A program made the position numbers and the translations under genes. The notes below the pieces were generated by a model, which did no database searches, was not told the origin of the DNA, and was given only the letters and a program-made list of their open reading frames with translations. Positions 9,629 through 19,654 of a stretch of DNA of 64,000 bases are shown piece by piece (position 1 is the first letter of the stretch; every line of letters starts with the position of its first letter). Source of the DNA: Burkholderiaceae bacterium (GTDB lineage: Bacteria > Pseudomonadota > Gammaproteobacteria > Burkholderiales > Burkholderiaceae_F); contig JAFAIM010000007.1 of assembly GCA_019236735.1 (NCBI GenBank), positions 25,041 through 89,040 on the forward strand, written 5' to 3'.

Positions 9629-10939
9629 CTACTTGCCGGGCGTGACGTCGCGCTTGGCATGCCCGCTATACAGTTGGCGCGGCCGCCCGATCTTGTATTC
9701 CGGATCCGCAAGCATCTCGTTGAGCTGCGCGATCCAGCCGACCGTGCGAGCCAGCGCAAAGATCGCGGTGAACAGCGGCACCGGGATGCCGATCGCTTTC
9801 TGAACGATGCCGGAATAGAAATCGACGTTCGGATAGAGCTTGCGTGAGACGAAGTACTCGTCCTCGAGCGCGATCTTTTCCAGGCCCATCGCGAGCTGGA
9901 ACAGCGGGTCGTCGTGCAGCCCCAGTTCGGCGAGCACCTCGTGGCAGGTCTCGCGCATCAGCTTGGCGCGCGGGTCATAGTTCTTGTACACGCGATGGCC
10001 GAACCCCATCAGACGCACGCTCGAATTCTTGTCCTTGACCTTTGTAATGAACTCGCCGATACGCGCCAAGCCGCCCTGCCCCTGCAGCTCGTACAGCATC
10101 GACAGCGCCGCCTCGTTGGCGCCGCCGTGCGCCGGACCCCACAAGCAGGCCACCCCCGCGGCGATCGCCGCGAAAGGGTTCGTGCCGGACGAGGCGCACA
10201 GTCGCACGGTGGAGGTCGATGCATTCTGCTCGTGGTCGGCGTGGAGGATGAAAATGCGGTCCAGCGCCCGTACCAGCACCGGGTTCACATGGTAGTCCTC
10301 GCACGGCGTGGCAAACATCATGTGCATGAAGTTGGCTGCATACGACAGCTCGTTGCGCGGGTACATGTATGGCTGCCCGACCGTGTACTTGTAGGCCATC
10401 GCGACCAGCGTTGGCATCTTCGCGATCAGTCGGATCGCCGAGATCTCGCGTTGGCGCGGGTCGTGCACGTTGATCGAATCCGGGTAAAAAGCGGACAGCG
10501 CCCCCACCAGCCCGGTCATCACCGCCATCGGGTGCGAATCCCTCCGGAACCCCCGCAGGAAGTACTGCATCTGCTCGTGCACCATCGTGTGGCGCGACAC
10601 CAGCCAGGCGAACTCCTTGCGCTGCTTCGTGTCGGGCAGCTCCCCGTACAGGATCAGGTAGCACACCTCCAGGAAGTTGCAGTGGTGCGCCAGCTGCTCG
10701 ATCGGGTAGCCGCGGTACAGCAACTCGCCGCGATCGCCGTCGATATAGGTGATCGACGAATTGCACGCCGCTGTTGACAGGAAACCGGGGTCGTATGTGA
10801 ATTTGCCGGTGCGCGGATACAGCGCGCGAATGTCGAGCACATCCGGCCCGATGGTGCCCTTGTAGATCGGCAGCTCGATGGGCGGCGAGCCGTCGCTGAA
10901 GCTCAGCGTAGCCTTGTGTTCTGAGGCAGTCATCGCCAT
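9629..10939 (-). CDS. gltA: Citrate synthase (type II)
   Basis: 436 residues, the size of the hexameric NADH-sensitive type II enzymes. It condenses acetyl-CoA and oxaloacetate to citrate. Catalytic residues are visible: the histidine of [27 protein letters not shown], and [14 protein letters not shown] with its arginine, plus the catalytic aspartate in NVDFYSGIV. The N-terminal beta domain ([19 protein letters not shown]) is that of proteobacterial type II enzymes. An internal ATG two codons in (10933) is an alternative start. It lies 29 bp downstream of sdhE in the sdh-gltA-odh series. Confidence 0.97.
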   Translation of the reverse strand: MAMTASEHKATLSFSDGSPPIELPIYKGTIGPDVLDIRALYPRTGKFTYDPGFLSTAACNSSITYIDGDRGELLYRGYPIEQLAHHCNFLEVCYLILYGELPDTKQRKEFAWLVSRHTMVHEQMQYFLRGFRRDSHPMAVMTGLVGALSAFYPDSINVHDPRQREISAIRLIAKMPTLVAMAYKYTVGQPYMYPRNELSYAANFMHMMFATPCEDYHVNPVLVRALDRIFILHADHEQNASTSTVRLCASSGTNPFAAIAAGVACLWGPAHGGANEAALSMLYELQGQGGLARIGEFITKVKDKNSSVRLMGFGHRVYKNYDPRAKLMRETCHEVLAELGLHDDPLFQLAMGLEKIALEDEYFVSRKLYPNVDFYSGIVQKAIGIPVPLFTAIFALARTVGWIAQLNEMLADPEYKIGRPRQLYSGHAKRDVTPGK

Positions 10940-10968
10940 CGTCTTCTCCGCGGTTAGAGTGCGAATCG

Positions 10969-11265
10969 CTATCGGTCCGTTTGTGCCGTCGCAGGGGCGC
11001 CACCCGCGCGCAGCTCCGCCAGCACCTCGCGCACCGACGGCGCATCGAGCTCGGCGTCCGGCTGCCGGCGCTCCAACAGCAGTTCGAGCAGCTCGGGATC
11101 ACCCAGCTCGAGCAAGCGCGCAAGCGCTTCAGCGTGCGGCCGCTCGAGCGCGGCGCCGTGCCGGTCCAGGAAGCGGGCGAGCAGGATGTCGTTCTCCAGC
11201 AGTCCGCGCCGAGCGCGCCATCGCAGTCGACGCAAAGCGTCGGTCGGTTGATCGGCTGCCGTCAT
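10969..11265 (-). CDS. sdhE: Succinate dehydrogenase assembly factor SdhE
   Basis: 98 residues from the ATG at 11265; a TTG at 11277 in frame is less likely. The family signature [16 protein letters not shown] (RGxxE) is intact near residue 20. SdhE (DUF339, YgfY/CptB) promotes covalent attachment of FAD to SdhA, and the RGxxE motif contacts the flavoprotein. The protein is slightly longer than E. coli SdhE because of an Ala-rich tail. It sits 13 bp after sdhB, the usual betaproteobacterial position between sdhB and gltA. Confidence 0.93.
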   Translation of the reverse strand: MTAADQPTDALRRLRWRARRGLLENDILLARFLDRHGAALERPHAEALARLLELGDPELLELLLERRQPDAELDAPSVREVLAELRAGGAPATAQTDR

Positions 11266-11278
11266 GTTGCGATCCAAG

Positions 11279-12073
11279 TTAGACCTCTCGCCGCGTCATC
11301 AGCTCCTTGATCTTGCCGATCGCGCGGGTCGGGTTGAGCCCTTTTGGGCACACGTCGACGCAGTTCATGATCGTGTGGCACCGGAATAGGCGGTACGGGT
11401 CGTTCAGATTGTCGAGGCGTTCGCCGGTGGCCTGGTCGCGGCTGTCGGCGATAAACCGGTAGGCCTGTAGCAGGCCGGCTGGCCCGACAAACTTGTCGGG
11501 ATTCCACCAGAAGCTCGGGCATGAGGTCGAGCAGCAGGCGCACAGGATGCACTCATACAGTCCATTGAGCTCCTCCCGTTCCGCCGGCGACTGCAAGCGT
11601 TCCCGCTCCGGCGGCGGCGATTCGTTGATCAGGAACGGCTGGATCGAATGGTATTGGTCGAAGAAGTTGGTCATGTCGACGATCAGATCGCGAACGACCG
11701 GAAGGCCGGGGATCGGCCGCAGCCGCACTGGCTGCTGCAACTCGCGCAGGTTCGTGATGCAGGCCAGGCCGTTGCGTCCATTGATATTCATGGCATCCGA
11801 GCCGCACACCCCTTCGCGGCAGGATCGGCGGAACGCAAGGCTGTCGTCCTTCTCCGCCTTGATGCGCAGCAGCGCATCGAGCAGCATCCGATCGGTCGGT
11901 TGCAGGTTCACCTCATAGGCTTGCATGCGCGGGCGCTCGTCGCGGTCCGGGTCGTAACGGTAGATCTCGAAGCGCATCGTGGGCGCCGCGGCTGAAGCCG
12001 CAGCACTTGCGCTCGGCCGTGCGCTCGCAGGCGCGGAAACGGTCGCAATCTTCGTTCCGGCTTTGGTTTCCAT
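11279..12073 (-). CDS. sdhB: Succinate dehydrogenase iron-sulfur subunit
   Basis: 264 residues from the ATG at 12073, or 268 from the ATG at 12085; GGAAAGG touches the earlier ATG, so the later one is slightly preferred. The first ~25 residues are an Ala/Ser-rich extension before the family start [11 protein letters not shown]. The three clusters are complete: 2Fe-2S ligands in [19 protein letters not shown], 4Fe-4S in [17 protein letters not shown], and 3Fe-4S in [17 protein letters not shown]. It passes electrons from SdhA to the quinone site in SdhC/SdhD at the inner membrane. The start lies just downstream of sdhA. Confidence 0.96.
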   Translation of the reverse strand: METKAGTKIATVSAPASARPSASAAASAAAPTMRFEIYRYDPDRDERPRMQAYEVNLQPTDRMLLDALLRIKAEKDDSLAFRRSCREGVCGSDAMNINGRNGLACITNLRELQQPVRLRPIPGLPVVRDLIVDMTNFFDQYHSIQPFLINESPPPERERLQSPAEREELNGLYECILCACCSTSCPSFWWNPDKFVGPAGLLQAYRFIADSRDQATGERLDNLNDPYRLFRCHTIMNCVDVCPKGLNPTRAIGKIKELMTRREV

Positions 12074-12099
12074 GCTGGCGCGCATCCTTTCCGTGGAGC

Positions 12100-13863
12100 T
12101 CAATACGTGCGCTTCTTCGGTTCGAACGTGGCAACGGTCAGCGGCTTGAGATTCACCGGCTTGTAGTCGAGGCGATCGCCGTCGCGGTACCACAGCGTGT
12201 GGCGCATCCAATTGGAATCGTCGCGCTGCGGGAAATCGTCGCGCGCGTGGGCGCCGCGGCTCTCGGCGCGTGCCTCCGCCGATACGATCGTTGCCCTCGC
12301 CGTTTCCACCAGGTTGGCCAGCTCGAGCGCTTCGACACGCGCCGTGTTGAATACCTTGGAATGGTCGTCGATCGCGACGCGGCTGGCGCGCTCTTCGATC
12401 TTGCGGATCAGGTCGATACCTTCGCGCAGCAGCGGCCCGGTGCGGAACACCCCGCAGTGCGACTGCATCGTCCGGCGCAGATCGTTGGCGACTGCCTGCA
12501 CGCGTTCGCCCTTGGCACGCCCATCCAGATCGGCCAGGCGCGCCTGTGTCGCATCGCCCGCTCCGGGCGCCAGCGGCTTGTGCATCCGTTCGCCGAGACC
12601 TTGCGAAACGATGAAATCGCCCGCCGAGCGGCCGAACACGACCAGATCCAGCAGCGAGTTGGTCCCGAGGCGATTGGCTCCGTGCACCGACACACAGGAA
12701 CACTCGCCGATTGCGAACAACCCGGGAACGACCGCGTTCGAATTGCCGCCGCGCGGCGCCACCACCTGGCCGTGAACATTGGAGGGGATTCCGCCCATCT
12801 GGTAATGGATCGTCGGAACCACCGGGATTGGTTCGCGCACCGGATCGACGTTGGCGAACTTGATCGCGATCTCACGGATCGACGGCAGCCGCTTCGCGAT
12901 CGTTTCCACGCCCAGATGGTCCAGCTTCAGCAGCACATAGTCGCCCTCGGGGCCGCAGCCGCGCCCCTCCTTGATCTCCTGGTCCATCGAGCGCGACACG
13001 AAGTCGCGCGGCGCCAGATCCTTCAGCGTCGGCGCGTAGCGCTCCATGAAACGCTCGCCCTTTGAGTTCAGCAGGATTCCGCCCTCGCCGCGGACTCCTT
13101 CGGTGATCAGCACCCCCGCCCCGGCAACTCCGGTCGGGTGAAACTGCCAGAACTCCATGTCCTGCAGCGGCAAGTCCGCCCGTGCGGCCATGCCAAGTCC
13201 ATCGCCGGTACAGATGTAGGCGTTGGTCGAGGCGGCCCATACGCGCCCTGCCCCGCCGGTCGCCAGAACAGTCGCCTTCGCCTCGAGCAGCACCACGCTG
13301 CCCGTTTCGATCTCCAAAGCGACGACGCCGAGGCATTCGCCCGCGCTGTCCATCACCAAGTCCAGCGCCATCCATTCGACCAGGAACTGCGTGCGCGCCG
13401 CGACGTTGCGCTGATACAGGGTGTGCAGCAGCGCGTGGCCGGTACGATCGGCTGCCGCGCACGCCCGCGCCACCGGCTTTTCGCCGAAGTTGGCCGAGTG
13501 CCCGCCGAATGGTCGCTGGTAAATGGTGCCGTCCGGGTTGCGGTCGAACGGCATGCCGAAGTGCTCCAGTTCATACACGACGCGAGGCGCCTCGCGGCAC
13601 ATGAACTCGATCGCGTCCTGATCACCCAGGTAATCGGATCCCTTGACGGTGTCGAACATGTGCCACAGCCATTGGTCCTCGGCCATGTTGCCGAGCGAGG
13701 CTCCGATTCCTCCCTGCGCGGCAACGGTGTGCGAGCGGGTCGGAAACACCTTGGACAGAACGGCGACGCTCAGGCCCGCGTGCGCCAGCTGCAGCGCGCA
13801 GCGCATTCCCGCGCCGCCCGCCCCCACGATCACGGCGTCGAAGCGCCGCCGAGGCAGTGCCAT
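12100..13863 (-). CDS. sdhA: Succinate dehydrogenase flavoprotein subunit
   Basis: 587 residues from the ATG at 13863, five bases after the sdhD stop; the open frame further upstream is antisense to sdhD. It oxidises succinate to fumarate. Seen are the Rossmann motif [17 protein letters not shown], the covalent FAD histidine in [13 protein letters not shown], the substrate-site arginines in [36 protein letters not shown] and [18 protein letters not shown]. The C-terminus ending in PKKRTY is typical. It needs SdhE, encoded downstream, for flavinylation. Confidence 0.97.
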   Translation of the reverse strand: MALPRRRFDAVIVGAGGAGMRCALQLAHAGLSVAVLSKVFPTRSHTVAAQGGIGASLGNMAEDQWLWHMFDTVKGSDYLGDQDAIEFMCREAPRVVYELEHFGMPFDRNPDGTIYQRPFGGHSANFGEKPVARACAAADRTGHALLHTLYQRNVAARTQFLVEWMALDLVMDSAGECLGVVALEIETGSVVLLEAKATVLATGGAGRVWAASTNAYICTGDGLGMAARADLPLQDMEFWQFHPTGVAGAGVLITEGVRGEGGILLNSKGERFMERYAPTLKDLAPRDFVSRSMDQEIKEGRGCGPEGDYVLLKLDHLGVETIAKRLPSIREIAIKFANVDPVREPIPVVPTIHYQMGGIPSNVHGQVVAPRGGNSNAVVPGLFAIGECSCVSVHGANRLGTNSLLDLVVFGRSAGDFIVSQGLGERMHKPLAPGAGDATQARLADLDGRAKGERVQAVANDLRRTMQSHCGVFRTGPLLREGIDLIRKIEERASRVAIDDHSKVFNTARVEALELANLVETARATIVSAEARAESRGAHARDDFPQRDDSNWMRHTLWYRDGDRLDYKPVNLKPLTVATFEPKKRTY

Positions 13864-13868
13864 TGCCG

Positions 13869-14225
13869 TCAGAGTCTCCAGAGGATCTGCACGATCCACA
13901 CCACGCACGCGGCCAGCCAAAGTACCGTGCACAGCTGCAGCAACATCCGCAGCGCAGTCGGCCGCACGTAGTCCATCCAGATATCTCGCACGCCGACCCA
14001 CGCATGCCAGGCAAGCGCAACGAAAGCGATCAGCGTAGCCACCTTCATCGAAAGCGGAGCGAAGATCGCCGCCCAGCTGTCGTACTCGATCGGACCCGCC
14101 AGCACCACCGCAACGGCGAGGCCGAGCAGGTAGATCGCCAAAACAACGGCGGTGGCCCGCTGGATCAGCCAGTCGCGCAGTCCGTAGTGGGCACCGACCA
14201 CGAGTCTGCGCGCGCCGATTGCCAT
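13869..14225 (-). CDS. sdhD: Succinate dehydrogenase membrane anchor subunit SdhD
   Basis: 118 residues with three membrane helices (roughly 25-45, 57-77 and 92-115), as expected of SdhD. The first segment is preceded by the family pattern GAHYGLRDWLIQRATAVVLAIY. HAWVGVRDIWMDYV between helices 2 and 3 carries the histidine and aspartate/tyrosine associated with heme and quinone binding. The ATG at 14225 overlaps the sdhC stop by one base (TGATG). The longer open frame upstream is out of register with the family and was rejected. Confidence 0.93.
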   Translation of the reverse strand: MAIGARRLVVGAHYGLRDWLIQRATAVVLAIYLLGLAVAVVLAGPIEYDSWAAIFAPLSMKVATLIAFVALAWHAWVGVRDIWMDYVRPTALRMLLQLCTVLWLAACVVWIVQILWRL

Positions 14226-14632
14226 CACAGCACTCCGAAAATCACCAGCGCCGCGCAAGCGGCCATCGGAAGGCTCACCGCGAACACGATCCAGGCGCTG
14301 CGGCGCGCGGCTGCCCGCTCCACGCCGAGATCGACGTCGATCAGCAAGTAGCGAATCCCGGCGGCCAGATGGTGCAGCAGCGACCACGCGAGCGCGGCGA
14401 GCACAAGTTTCACCGGCCAAGCTGCTACGAACTGCTGCAAAGCTTCGTAGCTCGCTTCCGTGCGCAGGCTCAGGTCGAACAGCCATAGGATCGCAGGCAG
14501 CAACACAAACAGCAGCGCGCCGCTCACGCGATGCAGGATCGAAAGTACCCCCGGCACGGGCAGCCGATAGCGAAGCAGATCGGGAAGCGACAAGTTTCGG
14601 ATTACCCGACGCGCCGGCATATTTTTGGACAC
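14225..14632 (-). CDS. sdhC: Succinate dehydrogenase cytochrome b556 subunit SdhC
   Basis: 135 residues. N-terminal RPVRNL-like sequence (ARRVIRNLSLPDLLRYRLPV), then SILHRVSGALLFVLLPAIL with the conserved Ser/Arg of the quinone site, and LLHHLAAGIRYLLID carrying the axial heme histidine. Three transmembrane helices. It is the first gene of the minus-strand sdhCDAB-sdhE-gltA-odhAB-lpd-zapE series. The promoter-like site at 14664-14696 lies 32 bp upstream. Confidence 0.94.
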   Translation of the reverse strand: MSKNMPARRVIRNLSLPDLLRYRLPVPGVLSILHRVSGALLFVLLPAILWLFDLSLRTEASYEALQQFVAAWPVKLVLAALAWSLLHHLAAGIRYLLIDVDLGVERAAARRSAWIVFAVSLPMAACAALVIFGVL

Positions 14633-14663
14633 CCTTTGGGGTTGCGCGTTTCTATTTGCGTTG

Positions 14664-14696
14664 CAATATATTGTGAACGAATTCGGGCCGGAACAA
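14664..14696 (-). promoter_or_regulatory. Candidate sdhC promoter overlapping a palindrome
   Basis: On the minus strand TTGTTC (14691-14696) and CAATAT (14668-14673) are spaced by exactly 17 bases, like a sigma-70 -35/-10 pair. The -10 is half of a perfect 10-bp palindrome CAATATATTG (14664-14673), which could be an operator for the adjacent GntR protein or another regulator. Inferred from sequence only. Confidence 0.5.
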
Positions 14697-14743
14697 AAAC
14701 GTTTCCAAAGCGCCTGATCGAGACTGTAGCCGCAGTGTCACCG

Positions 14744-14755
14744 AGTGGCATGTAA
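14744..14755. repeat. 12-bp match to the outer end of the 168-bp palindromic element
   Basis: AGTGGCATGTAA here, between the end of gntR and sdhC, is identical to bases 4-15 of the terminal repeat of the element at 1772-1939. It may be a solo end left after element loss, or chance. Confidence 0.3.
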
Positions 14756-14759
14756 GTAA

Positions 14760-15539
14760 CTAGGCCAGCCTGTTCCAATAGTGGCAATCATTCGTCACGC
14801 AGTGGCCGCGCCGGAACTCGATTGCGCGGTCGCCGTACGTATAGGAAACGCGGTCGACCCGCAGCAGCGGGGTGCCCATCGCAACCTGCAGCGCTGCGGA
14901 ATCCTCGGCGGTGCTCGGCACCGCGCGCAGCTCCTCCACGGCGCGGATCATCCGAACGCCGAATTCGCTCTCGAATAACCCATACAGTGGCCCTTTGTAC
15001 TGCGCCAAACGTTCGGCCGACAGTCCGCCAAAGGGCCCGGCCGGCAACCAGATGTCGTCGAGCACTCGTGGCCAATCGCCGAACAGCAGCACGCGCCGCA
15101 CGTACATCAAAGGCGCTCCGGTACGAAGCCCGAGGCGGTCGGCCAACTGCGCGCTGGCACGCTGCGGACAACATTCCAGAAAGCGGCTGCTGGTCGCCGC
15201 CGGCGTGCCGTCGTCCGGGAGCAGCCGCAGAAAGCGATACTGGGCACGCGGCTCCTGGTGGGTCGCGACGAACGTACCCTTGCCCTGTCGTCGCACCAGC
15301 AGGTTTTCGGATGCGAGCTCGTCGATCGCTTTGCGCACCGTGCCCTGGCTGACTTGGAAGCGGACCGCCAGCTCGGTCTCACTCGGGATTGCGGTGCCTG
15401 GCATCCACTCGCCACGGCGCAGGCTCTCGAGCAGCAAATGGCGGACCTGCCGATACAAAGGACGCGTGCGGGCGCGCGGCGCCGCGCGTCCACCGTCGTC
15501 GCTTTCATACGGAGGTGGCGTGCTGCTGCCTAGCGGCAT
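14760..15539 (-). CDS. GntR-family transcriptional regulator with UTRA domain (HutC/FarR subfamily)
   Basis: 259 residues. The winged helix-turn-helix at about residues 27-92 has the family pattern PLYRQVRHLLLESLRRGEW, then IPSETELAVRFQVSQGTVRKAI, and ends in QGKGTFVA. From ~110 to 250 it has a UTRA ligand-binding domain (TGAPLMYVRRVLLFGDWPRVLDDIWLP, then a C-terminal YTYGDRAIEFRRGHC). It lies between the sdh operon and divergent mdh, which suggests that it controls TCA genes in response to a carboxylate. That role is inferred from position and from palindromes in both flanking promoter regions. The first ~25 residues are disordered. Confidence 0.9.
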   Translation of the reverse strand: MPLGSSTPPPYESDDGGRAAPRARTRPLYRQVRHLLLESLRRGEWMPGTAIPSETELAVRFQVSQGTVRKAIDELASENLLVRRQGKGTFVATHQEPRAQYRFLRLLPDDGTPAATSSRFLECCPQRASAQLADRLGLRTGAPLMYVRRVLLFGDWPRVLDDIWLPAGPFGGLSAERLAQYKGPLYGLFESEFGVRMIRAVEELRAVPSTAEDSAALQVAMGTPLLRVDRVSYTYGDRAIEFRRGHCVTNDCHYWNRLA

Positions 15540-15594
15540 GTGATGTCCGGCTCCCGGCTCATCGTTCGTCAGTCGGCTGATGCCGGGCCGATCT

Positions 15595-15623
15595 TATGTC
15601 TTATATAAGAGTCTGGCTATACT
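15595..15623 (+). promoter_or_regulatory. mdh promoter with a perfect 12-bp palindromic operator
   Basis: TCTTATATAAGA at 15599-15610 is a perfect palindrome lying between a -10 match TATACT (15618-15623) and a weak -35 region (TTATGTC, 15594-15600). The placement inside the spacer would let a bound dimer block RNA polymerase. The AT-rich inverted repeat is of the kind bound by GntR/HutC proteins, and the GntR gene starts 60 bp away on the other strand. Binding is inferred. Confidence 0.6.
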
Positions 15624-15709
15624 TTCGGCGGGAAGTACACTGCGCGCGGTGCAACGCACCAGGCACCAGATGCGGGCCCGTGCGGCGCGTGTGAAGGCCG
15701 CGGGGGGAG

Positions 15710-15739
15710 TTCGAGGGGGGTCGCAGACCCCCTCTCGAA
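15710..15739 (+). other. Strong stem-loop in the mdh leader
   Basis: TTCGAGGGGGGTC (15710-15722) pairs with GACCCCCTCTCGAA (15726-15739) around the loop GCA, with one bulge. It lies ~90 nt before the mdh start and about 85 nt after the predicted promoter. No U-tract follows, so it is not a classical terminator. It may affect mRNA stability or translation, or be a repeat element. Confidence 0.5.
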
Positions 15740-15828
15740 GCCGATCCTCCCGCTCTTCGGTGCCGAAGCCAACGCTCGATGCAGAAGACAATGCAGCTCG
15801 AAGCTGAGGTCTACGAAAGGATTCAGCG

Positions 15829-16824
15829 ATGAACAAGCCGCCAGTGCGAGTCGCCGTGACCGGAGCAGCCGGACAAATCGGGTATGCGCTGCTGTTCCGC
15901 GTTGCCGCCGGCGAAATGCTGGGTGCCGACCAGCCGGTCAGCCTGCAGTTGCTCGAGATTCCGGATGAGAAAGCGCAAAAGGCGCTGCACGGCGTAATGA
16001 TGGAGTTGGAAGACTGCGCCTTTCCTCTGCTCGCTTCGATGGAAGGCTTCAGCGACCCGGCCCAGGCGTTCCGCGACGCCGACTACGCGGTGCTGGTCGG
16101 GGCACGACCGCGCGGTCCCGGAATGGAACGGCGCGACCTGCTTGCGGCAAATGCGCAGATCTTCACTGCTCAGGGCAAGGCGCTGAACTCGGTGGCACGG
16201 CGTACCGTCAAAACCCTTGTGGTCGGCAACCCGGCCAACACCAACGCCTATATTGCGATGAAATCGGCACCCGATCTGCCGAAACGCAACTTCACCTCGA
16301 TGATGCGCCTCGATCACAATCGGGCGCTGTCGCAGATCGCCGCGCGGCTGCGCCTGCCGGTGCAGCGGGTCGAGCGGCTCGCCGTGTGGGGCAATCATTC
16401 GCCGACGATGTACGCCGACTACCGGTTCGCCATCGCGGACGGCAAGTCGGTACGCGAGTCGATCGGCGACGAGAAATGGAACCGCGAAGTGTTTCTCCCC
16501 GCAGTGGGCAAGAGAGGCGCAGCGGTGATCGAAGCGCGCGGCCTGTCCTCCGCCGCATCGGCAGGCAACGCTGCGATCGGCCACATGCGCGATTGGGTCC
16601 TGGGAACAGGCGGGCGCTGGGTTTCGATGGGAGTTCCCTCGGACGGCAGCTACGGCATCCCGACGGACACGATGTTCGGTTTCCCTGTGACCTGTGACCG
16701 TGGCGATTGGAAGATCGTCCCGGACCTTACAATCGACGAGTTCTCGCGCAGCTGCCTAAATCGGACGCTGGCCGAGTTGGACGAGGAGCGCCAAGCGATC
16801 GCTCACCTGCTGGAGGGGAAATGA
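15829..16824 (+). CDS. mdh: Malate dehydrogenase
   Basis: 331 residues. NAD-dependent oxidation of malate to oxaloacetate. The NAD-binding [22 protein letters not shown] is at the N-terminus, the substrate-binding arginines are in [27 protein letters not shown] follows, the catalytic Asp/His pair is in [11 protein letters not shown] and [12 protein letters not shown], and [11 protein letters not shown] is present. This is the cytosolic-type, LDH-like MDH group 2 found in betaproteobacteria. The leader is about 200 nt and contains the GC-rich stem-loop at 15710-15739. The stop overlaps the acnA start (ATGA). Confidence 0.96.
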   Translation: MNKPPVRVAVTGAAGQIGYALLFRVAAGEMLGADQPVSLQLLEIPDEKAQKALHGVMMELEDCAFPLLASMEGFSDPAQAFRDADYAVLVGARPRGPGMERRDLLAANAQIFTAQGKALNSVARRTVKTLVVGNPANTNAYIAMKSAPDLPKRNFTSMMRLDHNRALSQIAARLRLPVQRVERLAVWGNHSPTMYADYRFAIADGKSVRESIGDEKWNREVFLPAVGKRGAAVIEARGLSSAASAGNAAIGHMRDWVLGTGGRWVSMGVPSDGSYGIPTDTMFGFPVTCDRGDWKIVPDLTIDEFSRSCLNRTLAELDEERQAIAHLLEGK

Positions 16825-19520
16825 CAGCGAATCCGTTCGGCAGCTTGCAGGAATTCGCTTTCGAAGGCGGGCGCGGCAAGTTGCACCGCCTGGCCGCGCT
16901 AGAGGCCGCAGGCCTCGGCCAGATATCCCGTTTGCCGCATTCGATACGGATCGTGTTGGAGTCGGTGCTGCGCAACTGCGATGGGCGAAAGGTCACCGAG
17001 GAACACGTGCGGCAGCTCGCAGCGTGGGGGCCGCGGGCCGCGCGCACCGAGGAGATCCCGTTCGTCGTGGCGCGCGTGATCTTGCAGGATTTCACCGGCG
17101 TTCCGCTGCTGGTGGATCTGGCGGCGATGCGAGGCGTCGCCTCGCAGATGGGCCGAGCGCCTGAGCTGATCGAGCCGCTGGTGCCGGTGGACCTGGTGGT
17201 GGACCACTCGGTGATGGTCGATCACTACGGCACGCGAAGCGCTCTGGACCTGAACATGCGGCTCGAGTTCGAGCGCAACCGGGAGCGCTACCAATTCATG
17301 AAGTGGGGGATGCAGGCGTTCGACACGTTCCGCGTAGTGCCGCCCGGCTTCGGCATCGTGCATCAAGTCAACTTGGAATTCCTGGGGCGTGGAGTGCACC
17401 GGCGCGACGGCGTGTTCTTCCCGGACACCCTGGTCGGGACCGACAGTCACACGACAATGATCAACGGCATCGGCGTGGTCGCCTGGGGTGTCGGAGGCAT
17501 CGAGGCCGAGGCAGCGATGCTCGGACAGCCTGTGTATTTGTTGACTCCAGATGTGGTCGGCGTCGAATTGAAGGGCCGACTGCGTGGAGGCGTCACTGCG
17601 ACCGATCTGGTGCTGACGATCACTGAGATGCTGCGCAAGGAAAAAGTGGTCGGCAAATTTGTGGAGTTCTTCGGTGACGGCACAGCCGCCCTCTCCGTGC
17701 CGGACCGGGCCACGATCGCCAACATGGCTCCCGAGTACGGCGCCACGATGGGTTTTTTCCCGGTCGACGAGAAAACCGTCGCGTATTTCCAGGGTACCGG
17801 ACGAACTCGCGAGGAGATCGCAGCGTTCGAGGCGTACTACCGTGCTCAGGGTATGTTCGGCGTCCCGAGCGCCGGCCAGATCGATTACACGAAGACCTTG
17901 AAGCTGGACCTGGCGAGCGTCGCGCCTTCGCTGGCTGGGCCGAAGCGGCCGCAGGACCGGATCGAGATCGGTCGCGTGAAGCGAACGTTCACGGAGTTGT
18001 TCTCCAAAGCGGTCGCCGACGGCGGCTTCAACCAGCCTGCCGACCGCCTCAAGCGATCCTTTCCCACAGCCAGCGGCCAGGACGTCCACAACGGCGACGT
18101 GCTGATCGCCGCGATCACTTCCTGCACCAATACCAGCAACCCTAGCGTGCTGCTGGCGGCCGGACTGCTCGCCAAGAAGGCTGTCGAAGCCGGCTTGTCG
18201 GTTCGACCGCGCGTGAAGACTTCGCTCGCACCCGGCTCGCGCATCGTGACCGAGTACTTGCAGCGAACCGGCTTGCTGCCATACCTGGAGAAGCTCGGCT
18301 TCAGCGTCGCCGCTTACGGGTGTACGACCTGCATCGGCAATGCCGGCGACCTGAGCGCGGAGCTGAACGAGGCCATTACAAAGAACGACCTCGTTTGCGC
18401 CGCGGTGCTGTCGGGCAACCGCAATTTCGAAGCGCGTATCCATCCGAACTTAAGGGCGAATTTTCTCGCCTCGCCACCGCTGGTCGTGGCATATGCGCTG
18501 GCAGGCAGCGTGCTGATCGATCTGATGTCGGAGCCGGTCGGTCGCGGACACGGGGGGCGCGAAGTCTGGATCGGCGACATTTGGCCTTCCGGCGAAGAAG
18601 TCGACGCGTTGTTGAAGTACGCAATGAACGGGGAGGCGTTCCGATCGAATTACGCGAAGGTCGCGAGCGAACCCGGCGAACTGTGGAAGGCCATTGAGAG
18701 CGGCAGCGGCAAAACGTATTCCTGGCCGGCATCGACCTACATCGCGCAGCCGCCGTTTTTTGAAGGCTTCTCGATGCAGCCGCGCCGCCCTGGCCCCGTC
18801 CGGAGTGCACGCGCTCTGGCGGTCTTCGGCGACTCGATCACGACCGACCATATCTCGCCCGCCGGCTCGATTCACCCGGATTCGCCCGCTGGCCGGTGGC
18901 TGATCGCGCATGGCGTCGCGAAGGGCGATTTCAACAGCTACGGCGCACGGCGCGGCAATCACGAGGTGATGATGCGCGGAACGTTCGCCAACGTGCGCAT
19001 CAAGAATCTAATGATCGAGCCGCGTGCCGACGGCTCGCGTGTCGAGGGCGGCGTCACAATCCACCAGCCGTCCGGTGAGAAGATGCCCATTTACGAGGCG
19101 GCGATGCGATACATCGCCGAGTCGGTGCCGACGATTGTGTTCGGCGGCGAGGAGTACGGTACAGGTTCCTCGCGCGACTGGGCTGCGAAAGGAACACAGT
19201 TGCTGGGTGTGCGTGCGGTCGTCGCGCGCAGCTTCGAGCGAATCCATCGTAGCAATCTGGTCGGGATGGGAGTGCTGCCGCTGCAGTTCGCCGCCGATCA
19301 GAGCGTGCAGTCGCTAGGGATTCGCGGCGACGAACAGTTTGATCTGCTGGGCCTGGATGAGGCCCTGCGGCCGCTGCAGCCTGTGACACTGGCGATCCGT
19401 CGCCCGGACGGCTCGACGCGACAGGTCGAAGTCACGCTGCGGATCGACACCCCGATCGAGGTCGACTATTTCCGGCATGGGGGAATCCTGCCGTTCGTGC
19501 TGCGCCAGTTGCTCCAATGA
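16821..19520 (+). CDS. acnA: Aconitate hydratase A
   Basis: 899 residues, normal for AcnA. It interconverts citrate and isocitrate with a 4Fe-4S cluster. The three cluster cysteines are in [12 protein letters not shown] and [11 protein letters not shown]. Substrate-site motifs include [32 protein letters not shown], the swivel-domain entry [16 protein letters not shown] and [10 protein letters not shown]. The ATG at 16821 overlaps the mdh stop and is preceded by GGAGGGG, which fixes the start; the frame is open upstream across mdh and that part was discarded. The pair mdh-acnA would be expressed together from the mdh promoter. Confidence 0.96.
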   Translation: MTANPFGSLQEFAFEGGRGKLHRLAALEAAGLGQISRLPHSIRIVLESVLRNCDGRKVTEEHVRQLAAWGPRAARTEEIPFVVARVILQDFTGVPLLVDLAAMRGVASQMGRAPELIEPLVPVDLVVDHSVMVDHYGTRSALDLNMRLEFERNRERYQFMKWGMQAFDTFRVVPPGFGIVHQVNLEFLGRGVHRRDGVFFPDTLVGTDSHTTMINGIGVVAWGVGGIEAEAAMLGQPVYLLTPDVVGVELKGRLRGGVTATDLVLTITEMLRKEKVVGKFVEFFGDGTAALSVPDRATIANMAPEYGATMGFFPVDEKTVAYFQGTGRTREEIAAFEAYYRAQGMFGVPSAGQIDYTKTLKLDLASVAPSLAGPKRPQDRIEIGRVKRTFTELFSKAVADGGFNQPADRLKRSFPTASGQDVHNGDVLIAAITSCTNTSNPSVLLAAGLLAKKAVEAGLSVRPRVKTSLAPGSRIVTEYLQRTGLLPYLEKLGFSVAAYGCTTCIGNAGDLSAELNEAITKNDLVCAAVLSGNRNFEARIHPNLRANFLASPPLVVAYALAGSVLIDLMSEPVGRGHGGREVWIGDIWPSGEEVDALLKYAMNGEAFRSNYAKVASEPGELWKAIESGSGKTYSWPASTYIAQPPFFEGFSMQPRRPGPVRSARALAVFGDSITTDHISPAGSIHPDSPAGRWLIAHGVAKGDFNSYGARRGNHEVMMRGTFANVRIKNLMIEPRADGSRVEGGVTIHQPSGEKMPIYEAAMRYIAESVPTIVFGGEEYGTGSSRDWAAKGTQLLGVRAVVARSFERIHRSNLVGMGVLPLQFAADQSVQSLGIRGDEQFDLLGLDEALRPLQPVTLAIRRPDGSTRQVEVTLRIDTPIEVDYFRHGGILPFVLRQLLQ

Positions 19521-19654
19521 CTTGCCTCGCTTGATCCGGAGCGGATTGTCCGGGTGCGGGTTCGCTCCTGGGCGCCTTTCGCCACCACGACGGCTCGGCG
19601 CCCAAGTCGCTCACCCGCATCCCGAACACTCCGCCCCGGAAACCATCCGACTCC

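Noticed and set aside
9592..9759. Upstream extension of odhA
   Set aside because: It would overlap the gltA 3' end, and the family N-terminus begins at the ATG near 9591.
15533..15550. CTAGCGGCATGTGATGTC as another end of the palindromic element
   Set aside because: It differs from the terminal repeat at several positions and is explained by the start codon region of the GntR gene.
16899..18443. A 514-codon open frame on the minus strand
   Set aside because: It is antisense to acnA, which carries all cluster cysteines. The translation matches no family.
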